Under the pieces are notes generated by a model that made no database searches, was not told the DNA's origin, and saw only the letters and a list, made by a program, of their open reading frames with translations. Shown here piece after piece: positions 9,474-18,051 of a stretch of 58,465 nucleotides of DNA (positions within the stretch are counted from its first letter, which is position 1; each line of letters starts with the position of its first letter). A program made the translations under genes and the position numbers. The stretch covers positions 264,806 through 323,270 of the forward strand of contig MEZH01000007.1 of NCBI GenBank assembly GCA_001775995.1. Reading direction: 5' to 3'. This stretch comes from Candidatus Bathyarchaeota archaeon RBG_16_48_13 (GTDB taxonomy: Archaea > Thermoproteota > Bathyarchaeia > RBG-16-48-13).

Positions 9474-10583
9474 TCAGGTCTCAATCTGGTCGAGATTGAC
9501 ATCCAAATTTATCCTTTGATCGAACTCAAGGTCGGGTTCAAGGTTATAGAGGTCTACCGGAATGCCAGTGTATCCGGTATAGACATATGGTGAGTCTATC
9601 CCAGTTAAGACCAAGGTTACCTTCATAGAGTCCTCCAGCCTTTCGTCTATCCTTGCGCCCCAAATGACCAGGGCCTCTTCATCAAGTCGTTCGGTGACTA
9701 TTTCAGCAACCTGGGATGCCTCGGCAAGGGTCATTGAGTCGTTTCCGCTCACATGAATCAAAGCGCCGTGCGCCCCGTCATAACTTACGTCGAGGAGCGG
9801 ACATTGAAGGGCATTCCTCACAGCTTCTTCAGCCCTATTAGGGGAATCTGACTCGCCAATGCCCACAAGGGCCAGGCCACCTCTCTTTATGATCGTCCGA
9901 AAGTCCGCGAAGTCGAGATTTATCAAGCTCGGCATTGAGATAATGTTGGTAATTCCGCCTACCATATTGGATAGTATACTATCGGCAACTTTGAAAGCCT
10001 CGCTCAAAGGCAGCTGAGGAACCAACTCCATCAATTTATTGTTGTCAATGACCACAACTGTGTCGCAAAAGCGCCTCATCTCGCTGAGACCTTGGGCGGC
10101 GATGGTGAGCCTGGCCCTTTCGTGGATAAATGGCATAGTCACAACCCCAATGACTATTGAGCCCTTCTCGCGACTGATTTCAGCTATCACAGGAGCGGCT
10201 GCGGTGCCTGTACCTCCTCCCATGCCAGCAGCTATGAATGTCACGTCAACATTGTGAAGTAATGTATTGATTTTTTGCCTAGATTCTTCGATGGCAATTC
10301 TGCCGACCGAGGGATCAGCGCCCGCCCCCAGCCCTCGAGTGGTCTTTTCTCCGATGAGTAGCTTATGGTGAGCGTGAATCGCATCCAGATGTTGTCTATC
10401 GGTGTTTATCGCAACGCACTCAGCACCAATTATTCCGGTCTCCATGAGTCGATTTACAGTGTTGTTCCCTGCGCCACCGACGCCCAAGACCATAATCTTG
10501 GCGAAACCAGGTTCTCTCAGCCCTTCTTTGACGGCCTCGTGCCAAGTGTGTTGAAAAGCTTTGTCGACCAGGTTTCGATTCAT
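9474..10583 (-). CDS. ftsZ: Cell division GTPase FtsZ
   Basis: IMVLGVGGAGNNTVNRL...FIAAGMGGGTGTAAAPVIAEISRE tubulin/FtsZ signature. Confidence 0.95.
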   Translation of the reverse strand: MNRNLVDKAFQHTWHEAVKEGLREPGFAKIMVLGVGGAGNNTVNRLMETGIIGAECVAINTDRQHLDAIHAHHKLLIGEKTTRGLGAGADPSVGRIAIEESRQKINTLLHNVDVTFIAAGMGGGTGTAAAPVIAEISREKGSIVIGVVTMPFIHERARLTIAAQGLSEMRRFCDTVVVIDNNKLMELVPQLPLSEAFKVADSILSNMVGGITNIISMPSLINLDFADFRTIIKRGGLALVGIGESDSPNRAEEAVRNALQCPLLDVSYDGAHGALIHVSGNDSMTLAEASQVAEIVTERLDEEALVIWGARIDERLEDSMKVTLVLTGIDSPYVYTGYTGIPVDLYNLEPDLEFDQRINLDVNLDQIET

Positions 10584-10597
10584 GTCCTTACCCCTGT

Positions 10598-10735
10598 TTA
10601 CCCCAAAGTTCGCTCGCCAATGTCTCTCACGGCGAGACGTATCGCTTCAGCTCGGTTAGGATAAGAGCTTTGATCTATTAGTTCATCGAGGCCTTGAAGG
10701 TAAGCCTCGGGAATGTGTAAAGTGATTATCTTCAA
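10598..10735 (-). CDS. Ribbon-helix-helix (CopG-like) small protein, CdrS-like, upstream of ftsZ
   Basis: Manual reverse-strand translation from TTG: (M)KIITLHIPEAYLQGLDELIDQSSYPNRAEAIRLAVRDIGERTLG-stop; AGGAG 7 nt upstream; 14 nt gap to ftsZ. Absent from the ORF track. Confidence 0.8.
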   Translation of the reverse strand: MKIITLHIPEAYLQGLDELIDQSSYPNRAEAIRLAVRDIGERTLG

Positions 10736-10971
10736 AGAAAGCTCCTACGAATGAAGTAATAAGAACTAGTCTGTTTGAGGAATTATGCTCTGCGTATTTA
10801 AATAGTATTACGATTTAAATACCTTCGTGCCAATGCTATATAAAGCTAATTCATCAAAATGATCATGCCTTTAATCGTTTCCTGTGTAAAGCAGCCCCTT
10901 GCAGCCCTTGATATGTCTATATTCACCTACAAAAGTTTCAAAAAACGTAAATATTGTTCTAGACAAGTCAA

Positions 10972-12276
10972 TCACTCGAAATGCGCTAGAACGCCATTCA
11001 AATACGAAGAATGATGACCAGTGACCCGCACAACTGCCATCTTTCCCAATAAATCCTCATTGGTTTTGATCACTATTGGCTTGTAGGCGAAGTTTCTGGC
11101 TATCAAAGAATTGGATTGCCTTCTCTCATCAACGATGACCTCACCATTCCATCCCACCCATTCCATATTTCGGCCAGTTGAGATTTCAACAGAAAGTCTC
11201 GAAAGGGTTCGACCCCGATCATTTATCACGGAGAGAGGCAATTGAGCGAGTTCACTGGCAGTGGTCCCAGGCCGAGGGAAGAAACGAGAGACATTAATGA
11301 CGTCTGGTTTTACATTCCTGAGAAGGGACAGCGAGTTCTTGAAGGCGGCATCCGTCTCAGTTGGGAAGCCGTATATGAAGTCAGTGGCCAGAGTGAATTG
11401 ACTTATCCTCTCCTTGATGTCGGCGACAATCTCTCGAATGGCCTTCGATGTGTATTGTCTGTTCATATCCTTCAAAACCGTGTCGTCTCCGCTCTGAACA
11501 GGCAAATGCAAGAACCTGAAGAACCTCCTGCTCCTGAAGATATTCGTTAGCTCAGGTAGAATAGGCATTACGTTTGCCGGGTTCATCATCCCCAAACGGA
11601 CAAGAAATTCGCCGTCTATTTCGTCTATGTTAAGCAATAGCTCAACTAGGTCAGTATCTATGTCTCTCCCGTAACAGGCTAGATCCTGCGCAGTGAGCCA
11701 TATTTCACGAAATCCGCTCTTGATTGCATCTTTTACCGAGTCAACAATCTCTTCGATCGTATAGCTCCTCAAGTGGCCACGGGCGAAACGGACGCAGCAA
11801 TATGTGCAGGTTCCGAGGCAGCCGTAGCACACTGGCATGATCTTGACGACTCTGGATGAGTCACCGTGTGGAAGTGTGAGTGAGGGCTTCTGATCGTTAT
11901 ACAGAAGGGTAGATTTCTCCCCCTTGATGACGCTGTCAACGACATTCACTACTATCCGCCCAGGCGAAGGACCAGTCAAGCCGTGCCATTGGACCTCCTT
12001 GCTCAGCCTCTTCAGATTTATGAGGGGCAAGCAGCCTGTTATGATCAATCTCTTGTGTTTTGGGACGTTTTTCAGGGCACTGATAACCTTGTTCTCAGTT
12101 TGGGTTTTCACAGCACAAGTATTATAGATGAGAATGCTAGCTTCCTCTTCGTTAGGAACGATCTGGTAGCCACTCTTTGACAAGCAACCACTAATTGTTT
12201 CTCCGTCCGCGATGTTTGCGGCACAGCCATAGTTTCGGATGTATATCTTGGCAGGATTCTCTTGTTCTGAGACCAT
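10972..12276 (-). CDS. Radical SAM tRNA-t6A methylthiotransferase (MtaB/CDKAL1-like)
   Basis: YIRNYGCAANIADGETISGCL... and CYGCLGTCTYCCVRFARGHLRSY (CxxxCxxC) with MTTase domain order. Confidence 0.9.
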   Translation of the reverse strand: MVSEQENPAKIYIRNYGCAANIADGETISGCLSKSGYQIVPNEEEASILIYNTCAVKTQTENKVISALKNVPKHKRLIITGCLPLINLKRLSKEVQWHGLTGPSPGRIVVNVVDSVIKGEKSTLLYNDQKPSLTLPHGDSSRVVKIMPVCYGCLGTCTYCCVRFARGHLRSYTIEEIVDSVKDAIKSGFREIWLTAQDLACYGRDIDTDLVELLLNIDEIDGEFLVRLGMMNPANVMPILPELTNIFRSRRFFRFLHLPVQSGDDTVLKDMNRQYTSKAIREIVADIKERISQFTLATDFIYGFPTETDAAFKNSLSLLRNVKPDVINVSRFFPRPGTTASELAQLPLSVINDRGRTLSRLSVEISTGRNMEWVGWNGEVIVDERRQSNSLIARNFAYKPIVIKTNEDLLGKMAVVRVTGHHSSYLNGVLAHFE

Positions 12277-12294
12277 TTCGTATCAGCTGGGTTC

Positions 12295-12594
12295 CTAAGC
12301 CGTAAATCCGCCCTCGATCGGCGGAATTATGGCTAGGACCGAGTTCTGAGAGAGCTTGGTCTTCTGGCCAGAAATCGTGAAGATGTTTCGTCCGTCGACT
12401 AAGAATTGGAGACCCGACGATAATTGCTTGCCATCCTTCTCATACACGTATTCTTCAAAGGCTTTGCCGTACTCTTCTCTGAGTTTGTCCAGGACCTCTT
12501 CGACCATGGTCTCTTCTCCAATCTCGATGGTTCGCTCCCTCGTCCCCGTGATCTCTCTCAGTGTTGTGAAGAACTTTACTGTTACATTAATCAT
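12295..12594 (-). CDS. MoaD/ThiS-family ubiquitin-like sulfur carrier (SAMP-like)
   Basis: MINVTVKFFTTLREITGTRERTIEIGEE...NSVLAIIPPIEGGFTA; beta-grasp MoaD-like with C-terminal GG plus FTA. Confidence 0.8.
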   Translation of the reverse strand: MINVTVKFFTTLREITGTRERTIEIGEETMVEEVLDKLREEYGKAFEEYVYEKDGKQLSSGLQFLVDGRNIFTISGQKTKLSQNSVLAIIPPIEGGFTA

Positions 12595-12662
12595 ATTTTA
12601 TCCTCCTCGCGATTGGGGTTGAGTGGATTCAGACTGAATCAGCCTTGCCATAAAGGGGGAGG

Positions 12663-14195
12663 TCAGGGGTTGCTCTTCTGCTGTTTGTACATCTTCCAGC
12701 TAAGAGCCATAGTCTTGGGGTGGGCTGCTTTGACCTCATCAATCTTGGTGACCGTGGTGTTATGGGGCGAGGACATGACCGTCTGAGGAGTGTTGTAGGC
12801 TTCTTCTGAGATTTGTTTCATGGCGTCGATGAACCTGTCCATCTCTTCCTTGGTTTCGGTGTCGGTCGGTTCTATCATTAGGGCTTCGTCAACTATCTGA
12901 GGGAAGTAGTTCGTCGGAGGATGCATGCCGCTATCCAGTAGTCGTTTCGCAACGTTTAGAGCTCTGACACCCGTGTCGCTGGCCATAGGGGTGGCGCTGA
13001 AGACGCATTCGTGTTTCCTTGGTTTACCTGGGTCATATGGCAATGCATATCCTCGAACCCCCAACAATTTCTTGGCTATGTAGTTGGCATTCAGGGTAGC
13101 AATCTCGGATGTCTCTTCTAGGCCTTCAGAACCCAAGCTCAGGATGTACGCAAAGGACCTCAGGAACACGCCGAAGTTTCCATAATACCCCTTCACCTTG
13201 CCTATGCTTTCCGGTCGGTCGTAGTCGAGGCAATATTCTCCTGCTCTGTAGTCAACCACTGGTATCGGAAGGAATCGATCTAGGGCCCTGCAAACACCTA
13301 CTGGTCCTGAGCCGGGTCCTCCTCCCCCGTGTGGGGTGGAGAACGTCTTGTGAAGGTTGAGGTGAACCACGTCGAACCCCATGTCACCAGGTCTGACCTT
13401 GCCCAAGATGGCGTTGAGGTTGGCACCGTCGTAGTAGAGGAGACCACCTGCTTCATGAACCACTTTTGCTATCTCCCGAATATCCTTCTCGAATATTCCC
13501 AAGGTGTTTGGGTTGGTCAACATTAAGCCCGCCGTCTTCTCCGAGACCACGCTCTTGAGCCCTTCCACATCGATGCACCCATCTTTGCCAGAAGGTAAGA
13601 CCACAATACTGAATCCAGCCATTGCTGCGCTTGCAGGGTTGGTCCCGTGAGCGGAGTCAGGTATGATCATCTCTGTTCTCTTGTCACCTTCCTTGTTGGC
13701 GCGATGGAATGCACGTATGATCAGAACACCTGTATATTCTCCGTGGGCTCCTGCGGCTGGTTGTAGGGTCACCCTGTAGGTTCCAGTGATGCTGGCCAGC
13801 CATTTGGAGAGTTTGTACATTATTTCCAGAGAGCCTTGGGCTGTGGACTCATCTTGATACGGGTGCATCATAGTAGCGGAGTCCAAAGAGACTATGGAAT
13901 CGTTTATTTTAGGATTGTACTTCATTGTACAGCTGCCTAGTGGGTAAATGCCCAAGTCTACACAATAGTTGGTTTGGGATAGGCGGATGTAGTGGCGGAC
14001 AACTTCTACCTCCGAGAGTTCCGGCAGGTTTAGCGATGATCTGAGGAGGGATGCAGGAACTAGGTTTGTGATATCCCCCAAATCCTTCTTTATCTCTTTC
14101 TCTGCCTCTGGAACTACGTGTCCTATTCTCCCTCTCCCGTTGTATTCGAAGAGTGAGGGCTCATTCCACCTAGCTTGTCTGAAGGTTGTTGACAT
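12663..14195 (-). CDS. gcvPB: Glycine dehydrogenase (decarboxylating) subunit 2
   Basis: PLGSCTMKYNPKIND...QPAAGAHGEYTGVLIIRAFH...NLHKTFSTPHGGGGPGSGPVGV. Confidence 0.95.
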   Translation of the reverse strand: MSTTFRQARWNEPSLFEYNGRGRIGHVVPEAEKEIKKDLGDITNLVPASLLRSSLNLPELSEVEVVRHYIRLSQTNYCVDLGIYPLGSCTMKYNPKINDSIVSLDSATMMHPYQDESTAQGSLEIMYKLSKWLASITGTYRVTLQPAAGAHGEYTGVLIIRAFHRANKEGDKRTEMIIPDSAHGTNPASAAMAGFSIVVLPSGKDGCIDVEGLKSVVSEKTAGLMLTNPNTLGIFEKDIREIAKVVHEAGGLLYYDGANLNAILGKVRPGDMGFDVVHLNLHKTFSTPHGGGGPGSGPVGVCRALDRFLPIPVVDYRAGEYCLDYDRPESIGKVKGYYGNFGVFLRSFAYILSLGSEGLEETSEIATLNANYIAKKLLGVRGYALPYDPGKPRKHECVFSATPMASDTGVRALNVAKRLLDSGMHPPTNYFPQIVDEALMIEPTDTETKEEMDRFIDAMKQISEEAYNTPQTVMSSPHNTTVTKIDEVKAAHPKTMALSWKMYKQQKSNP

Positions 14196-14201
14196 CTTTC
14201 A

Positions 14202-15590
14202 TCACTCCATGGATAACGCAATCTGCTCAGCGAGCAAATCTATCTCGTCCTTCGAATGGATCTCGGTGACGCAGTAAAGAGCGCTCTCACCAAGCTCAGG
14301 GAATTCCTTCGCCAAGATCTTGCCGCCGTGAACTCCATTCTTCAGGAGGGACTTGTGGATGCTTGTAGCGGTCTTTCCCGGCTTTTCGTATCTTACAACG
14401 AATTCTTTGAAGTGTGACGATTTGAATAAGGGAGCCTTGACGCCCTTGATGCTGGATAGCTTCTTCATGGCGTAGTTGGACTTGTAGAGAATTGTCTCGC
14501 AGAGTTTTCTGAGACCCTTTGGACCCAAAAGAGCCATGTAGACTCCCGCGGCTACTGCGCACAGCGATTCGTTCGAGCAGATGTTAGATGTAGCTTTCTC
14601 TCTCCGTATGTGCTGTTCCCTTGTCGACAGCGTCATGCAGTATGCTGATTGAAGGCCATCTTGGGTAGTGGTCATCCCCACAATTCTGCCCGGCATCTGC
14701 CTTATGATGGCTCCATCGTTTCTGCACGCGAATATCCCCAGCAGTGGCCCCCCGAAACTCATCGGAAGGCCTAGCGGCTGACCTTCGCCTATGACCAGGT
14801 CAGCATCGTATTCACCGGGCGCTTTGAATATCCCTAAGGATATAGGATCGATGCCCACAACAAACTTGGCTTCTGCTTTATGTGCTATACCTGCTACCTT
14901 CTCAGCATTGTCAGCAATGTAGCCAAGGTATGATGGATTCTCGATATACACGCCTGCAGTGTTGCTTGAGATCTTGTTTTCCAAATCTACCAGATCAACT
15001 TGACCTGTCTGCTTGTCATTCTTAACCTGTACGATTTTCATGCCTACAGGCTCGATGTAGGTTTTGAGGGTCATATATCTCTCAGGGTGGATCCACTGCG
15101 GAACGATGAATTCGCTTCGTCTAGTTACCCTAGAGACAAGTTTAGCTGCTTCCCCGAGGGCTGAGGCCCAATCGTAAAGCGAACAGTTGCAGACTTCCAT
15201 ACTCGTAAGTTCTACCATGAGACTCTGGTACTCAAAAAGGGATTGGAGTATGCCCTGGGATATCTCAGGTTGATAAGGCGTGTATGAGGTGATCAGCTCA
15301 GTTCGGTTTACTATCTCATCCACAACGGCCGGGATATAGTGGGGCCATATACCTCCTCCAAGAAAGGTAGGCATCTCTTTGACCGTTCGATTCTTGTTTA
15401 GGATGCTCTCCGAAATCTTCTTGACCTCAAACTCCGAGTACGGTCCTTCTAGATCAAGCTTTTCCTTGTGGCGTATGTCTTTCGGAACGTCTGAATATAG
15501 GTCTTCTATGCTGTTAAGGCCCATTTCGCTCAGCATCTTCTGTTTGATTTCCTGAACGCTGTTGGGCAAGTATGGATGGGGATTGTTCAA
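14202..15590 (-). CDS. gcvPA: Glycine dehydrogenase (decarboxylating) subunit 1
   Basis: PTFLGGGIWPHYIPAVVDEIVNRTELITSYTPYQPEISQGILQSLFEYQSLM. Confidence 0.95.
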   Translation of the reverse strand: MNNPHPYLPNSVQEIKQKMLSEMGLNSIEDLYSDVPKDIRHKEKLDLEGPYSEFEVKKISESILNKNRTVKEMPTFLGGGIWPHYIPAVVDEIVNRTELITSYTPYQPEISQGILQSLFEYQSLMVELTSMEVCNCSLYDWASALGEAAKLVSRVTRRSEFIVPQWIHPERYMTLKTYIEPVGMKIVQVKNDKQTGQVDLVDLENKISSNTAGVYIENPSYLGYIADNAEKVAGIAHKAEAKFVVGIDPISLGIFKAPGEYDADLVIGEGQPLGLPMSFGGPLLGIFACRNDGAIIRQMPGRIVGMTTTQDGLQSAYCMTLSTREQHIRREKATSNICSNESLCAVAAGVYMALLGPKGLRKLCETILYKSNYAMKKLSSIKGVKAPLFKSSHFKEFVVRYEKPGKTATSIHKSLLKNGVHGGKILAKEFPELGESALYCVTEIHSKDEIDLLAEQIALSME

Positions 15591-15709
15591 CTGGAAACCT
15601 CCAATTTGTTAATGGACAATCAACAACTTGTTCTTATGTTTATCCGAGGGAAATCATGGATGAAAGTCTTAAATTTGTTCGTCAATCATTCAGTTGGAAA
15701 GGGGAGATC

Positions 15710-16387
15710 ATGGCCCAAAAGATGCATTGCGAGTTCGTCAGCTGGGATGAAATTTACTCCATGTGCAAGGAACTCGCGAAGACGGTTGAGTGCTCCGGCT
15801 ACGAACCTAACACTTTGGTGGCCCTCGCGAGGAGCGGATTCATACCCGGAAGACTGCTTTCAGATTTCATGGGAATCACTGATCTAGTCAGCCTCAAGGT
15901 TGAGCATTGGCTTGACACGACCGGCCAACATAAGGACGAGGCAACAATCCCATATATGATACCGTTGAATTTGGATGGCAAACGTGTTCTGGTGGTGGAT
16001 GACATCGTCGACACAGGAAAGAGCATGGTCGTTTCCGTGGACTATATCAAGAGGTACAAACCCGCGGCGATAAAGACGGCCGTCATGCACTACATCAACT
16101 CGTCTATGCATAAGCCCGATTATTACGTTAGGTTCATTGCGGATTGGACTTGGTTTGTGTGGCCCTGGAATAGGGTCGAGGACCTGTGCAACCTTTTCCA
16201 GAGGCTCCTAAAAACGGATCTTAAGAGAGCTTGGAGCGCGAGAGACATAAGGGAAGGGATTATGAAGAGCTTTGACCTGACCGTCTCCAAAGAGCAAGTC
16301 AATGAAGTCCTCAACACTCTTTCTAGGAGAAACAAAGTCGAAAAGAAGATAGAGAACGACCGAGAACTCTGGATGATAAGAAGCTAG
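15710..16387 (+). CDS. Purine-type phosphoribosyltransferase
   Basis: VLVVDDIVDTGKSMVVSVDYIK PRPP-binding motif; start at 15710 preceded by GGGGAG. Confidence 0.85.
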   Translation: MAQKMHCEFVSWDEIYSMCKELAKTVECSGYEPNTLVALARSGFIPGRLLSDFMGITDLVSLKVEHWLDTTGQHKDEATIPYMIPLNLDGKRVLVVDDIVDTGKSMVVSVDYIKRYKPAAIKTAVMHYINSSMHKPDYYVRFIADWTWFVWPWNRVEDLCNLFQRLLKTDLKRAWSARDIREGIMKSFDLTVSKEQVNEVLNTLSRRNKVEKKIENDRELWMIRS

Positions 16388-16401
16388 AGAGGATAGAAGT
16401 T

Positions 16402-17184
16402 ATGGATCAAGCGGAAATTGGGATTTTCGGCGGCAGCGGACTATATAGCCTCCTAGAGGACGCCAGAGAGGTCAAGGTAGACACCCCATTCGGGTCGCCT
16501 TCCGATAAGATCTCTTTGGGCAAGATAGAAGGCAGGAAGGTCGCTTTCCTGCCCAGACACGGCAAGAATCACCAACATCCCCCTCACATGATCCCCTACA
16601 GAGCGAACATGTGGGCTCTATCGAATCTGGGAATCACACGGATTCTCGGACCTTGCGCTGCTGGAAGCCTCCAACCCGAAATCAAGCCAGGAGATTTTGT
16701 CATATGCGATCAATTCGTCGACCGCACGAGTGGTAGAAAGGATACTTTCTACGACGGCCCCATGACGACCCATATCTCTTCCGCTGATCCGTATTGCCCG
16801 GAGCTAAGGGAAATGGCCCTGAGGGTGGGAGCTAAGCTAGGCTTGCAGGTCCATGAGAAGGGAACGGTAGTAGTGGTACAGGGGCCCAGATTCAGCACCC
16901 GCGCCGAGAGCCGCTGGTTCAAGAACATGGGATGGGAGGTCATCAATATGACGCAGTACCCTGAAGTGGTCTTGGCCAGAGAGCTGGAGATGTGCTACCT
17001 AAACATATCGTTGATCACTGATTACGATGTGTGGCAAGATAAGCCGGTCTCCCATGAAGAGGTCATGAAGGTATTCAACCAGAATCTGGAGAACATCCGA
17101 AGACTTTTGTTCAACCTCATCCCAAAGGTTCAGCAAGAGAGGCACTGCTCCTGCAACTCAGCCCTGAAGACGGCCCGAATCTGA
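16402..17184 (+). CDS. mtnP: S-methyl-5'-thioadenosine phosphorylase
   Basis: IGIFGGSGLYSLLEDAREVKVDTPFGSPSDKISLG...FLPRHGKNHQHPPHMIPYRANMWAL. Confidence 0.93.
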   Translation: MDQAEIGIFGGSGLYSLLEDAREVKVDTPFGSPSDKISLGKIEGRKVAFLPRHGKNHQHPPHMIPYRANMWALSNLGITRILGPCAAGSLQPEIKPGDFVICDQFVDRTSGRKDTFYDGPMTTHISSADPYCPELREMALRVGAKLGLQVHEKGTVVVVQGPRFSTRAESRWFKNMGWEVINMTQYPEVVLARELEMCYLNISLITDYDVWQDKPVSHEEVMKVFNQNLENIRRLLFNLIPKVQQERHCSCNSALKTARI

Positions 17185-17196
17185 TTTCTTGAGGGG

Positions 17197-17976
17197 ATGA
17201 AAACACATATGAAGGACATTGAGGTTCACGCCACCGCAATCATTTCAAAGAGAACAAAGATTGAGGAAGGATGCAGAGTGGGTCCACATTGCAGGACGGA
17301 GGGAAAGGTTGAACTTCTGAATAACGTAACCATGGATTCGAATGTAATCATTAGAGGCCCCGCCAGAATAGGCAAGGGCAGCTACATCGGCCCAAACTCG
17401 ATAATAGGGTTTCCCCCAGAGAAGTCTCTGAAGAAGATGATCCACGGAGGCGCCCCCGAAGAGGAGATAGCGCAGGTCATCATCGGAGAGAACGTCCTGC
17501 TTCGATCCAACGACGTAATCTATTCGGGAGTCAAGATAGGCAATAATGTACGCTTCGGCCACAACGTGATGATTCGAGAGAATGTACAAGTCGGTGAGGA
17601 CTCTCTAGTAGGAACCGACACAATAGTCGATGGAGGGGTTGCGATAGGACGGAGAGTATCCATTCAAACGGGAGTCTACATATGCACGAATTCGGTCGTA
17701 GAGGACTCCGTCTTCCTAGGACCTAGATGTGTCTTCACCAACGACAAATACCCGATGCAGAAACGGACAGATCTCAAAGGACCAACCATAAAAAGGGATG
17801 CCAGCATAGGAGCGAACGCGACCATTCTTCCCGGCGTGATCATAGGAGAGGGAGCGGTGGTCGGCTCAGGCTCCGTCGTCACTTCCAGTGTAAAGCAGAG
17901 AATCGTGGTAGCAGGAGTTCCAGCCAAGAAGTTAAAAGATGTACCGCCAGACTGGCACAGCCTACTCAGAGAATAG
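17197..17976 (+). CDS. Left-handed beta-helix (hexapeptide repeat) acyltransferase
   Basis: Repeated [I/V]GxxxxIGxN-type hexapeptides, IGANATILPGVIIGEGAVVGSGSVV. Confidence 0.85.
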   Translation: MKTHMKDIEVHATAIISKRTKIEEGCRVGPHCRTEGKVELLNNVTMDSNVIIRGPARIGKGSYIGPNSIIGFPPEKSLKKMIHGGAPEEEIAQVIIGENVLLRSNDVIYSGVKIGNNVRFGHNVMIRENVQVGEDSLVGTDTIVDGGVAIGRRVSIQTGVYICTNSVVEDSVFLGPRCVFTNDKYPMQKRTDLKGPTIKRDASIGANATILPGVIIGEGAVVGSGSVVTSSVKQRIVVAGVPAKKLKDVPPDWHSLLRE

Positions 17977-18051
17977 AGTACTCATCAAAAGGTTTTATTG
18001 TAAGCTATATGATTAACGTATCTTCAAAATAGTCGTTAAGGGGAATCTCAA

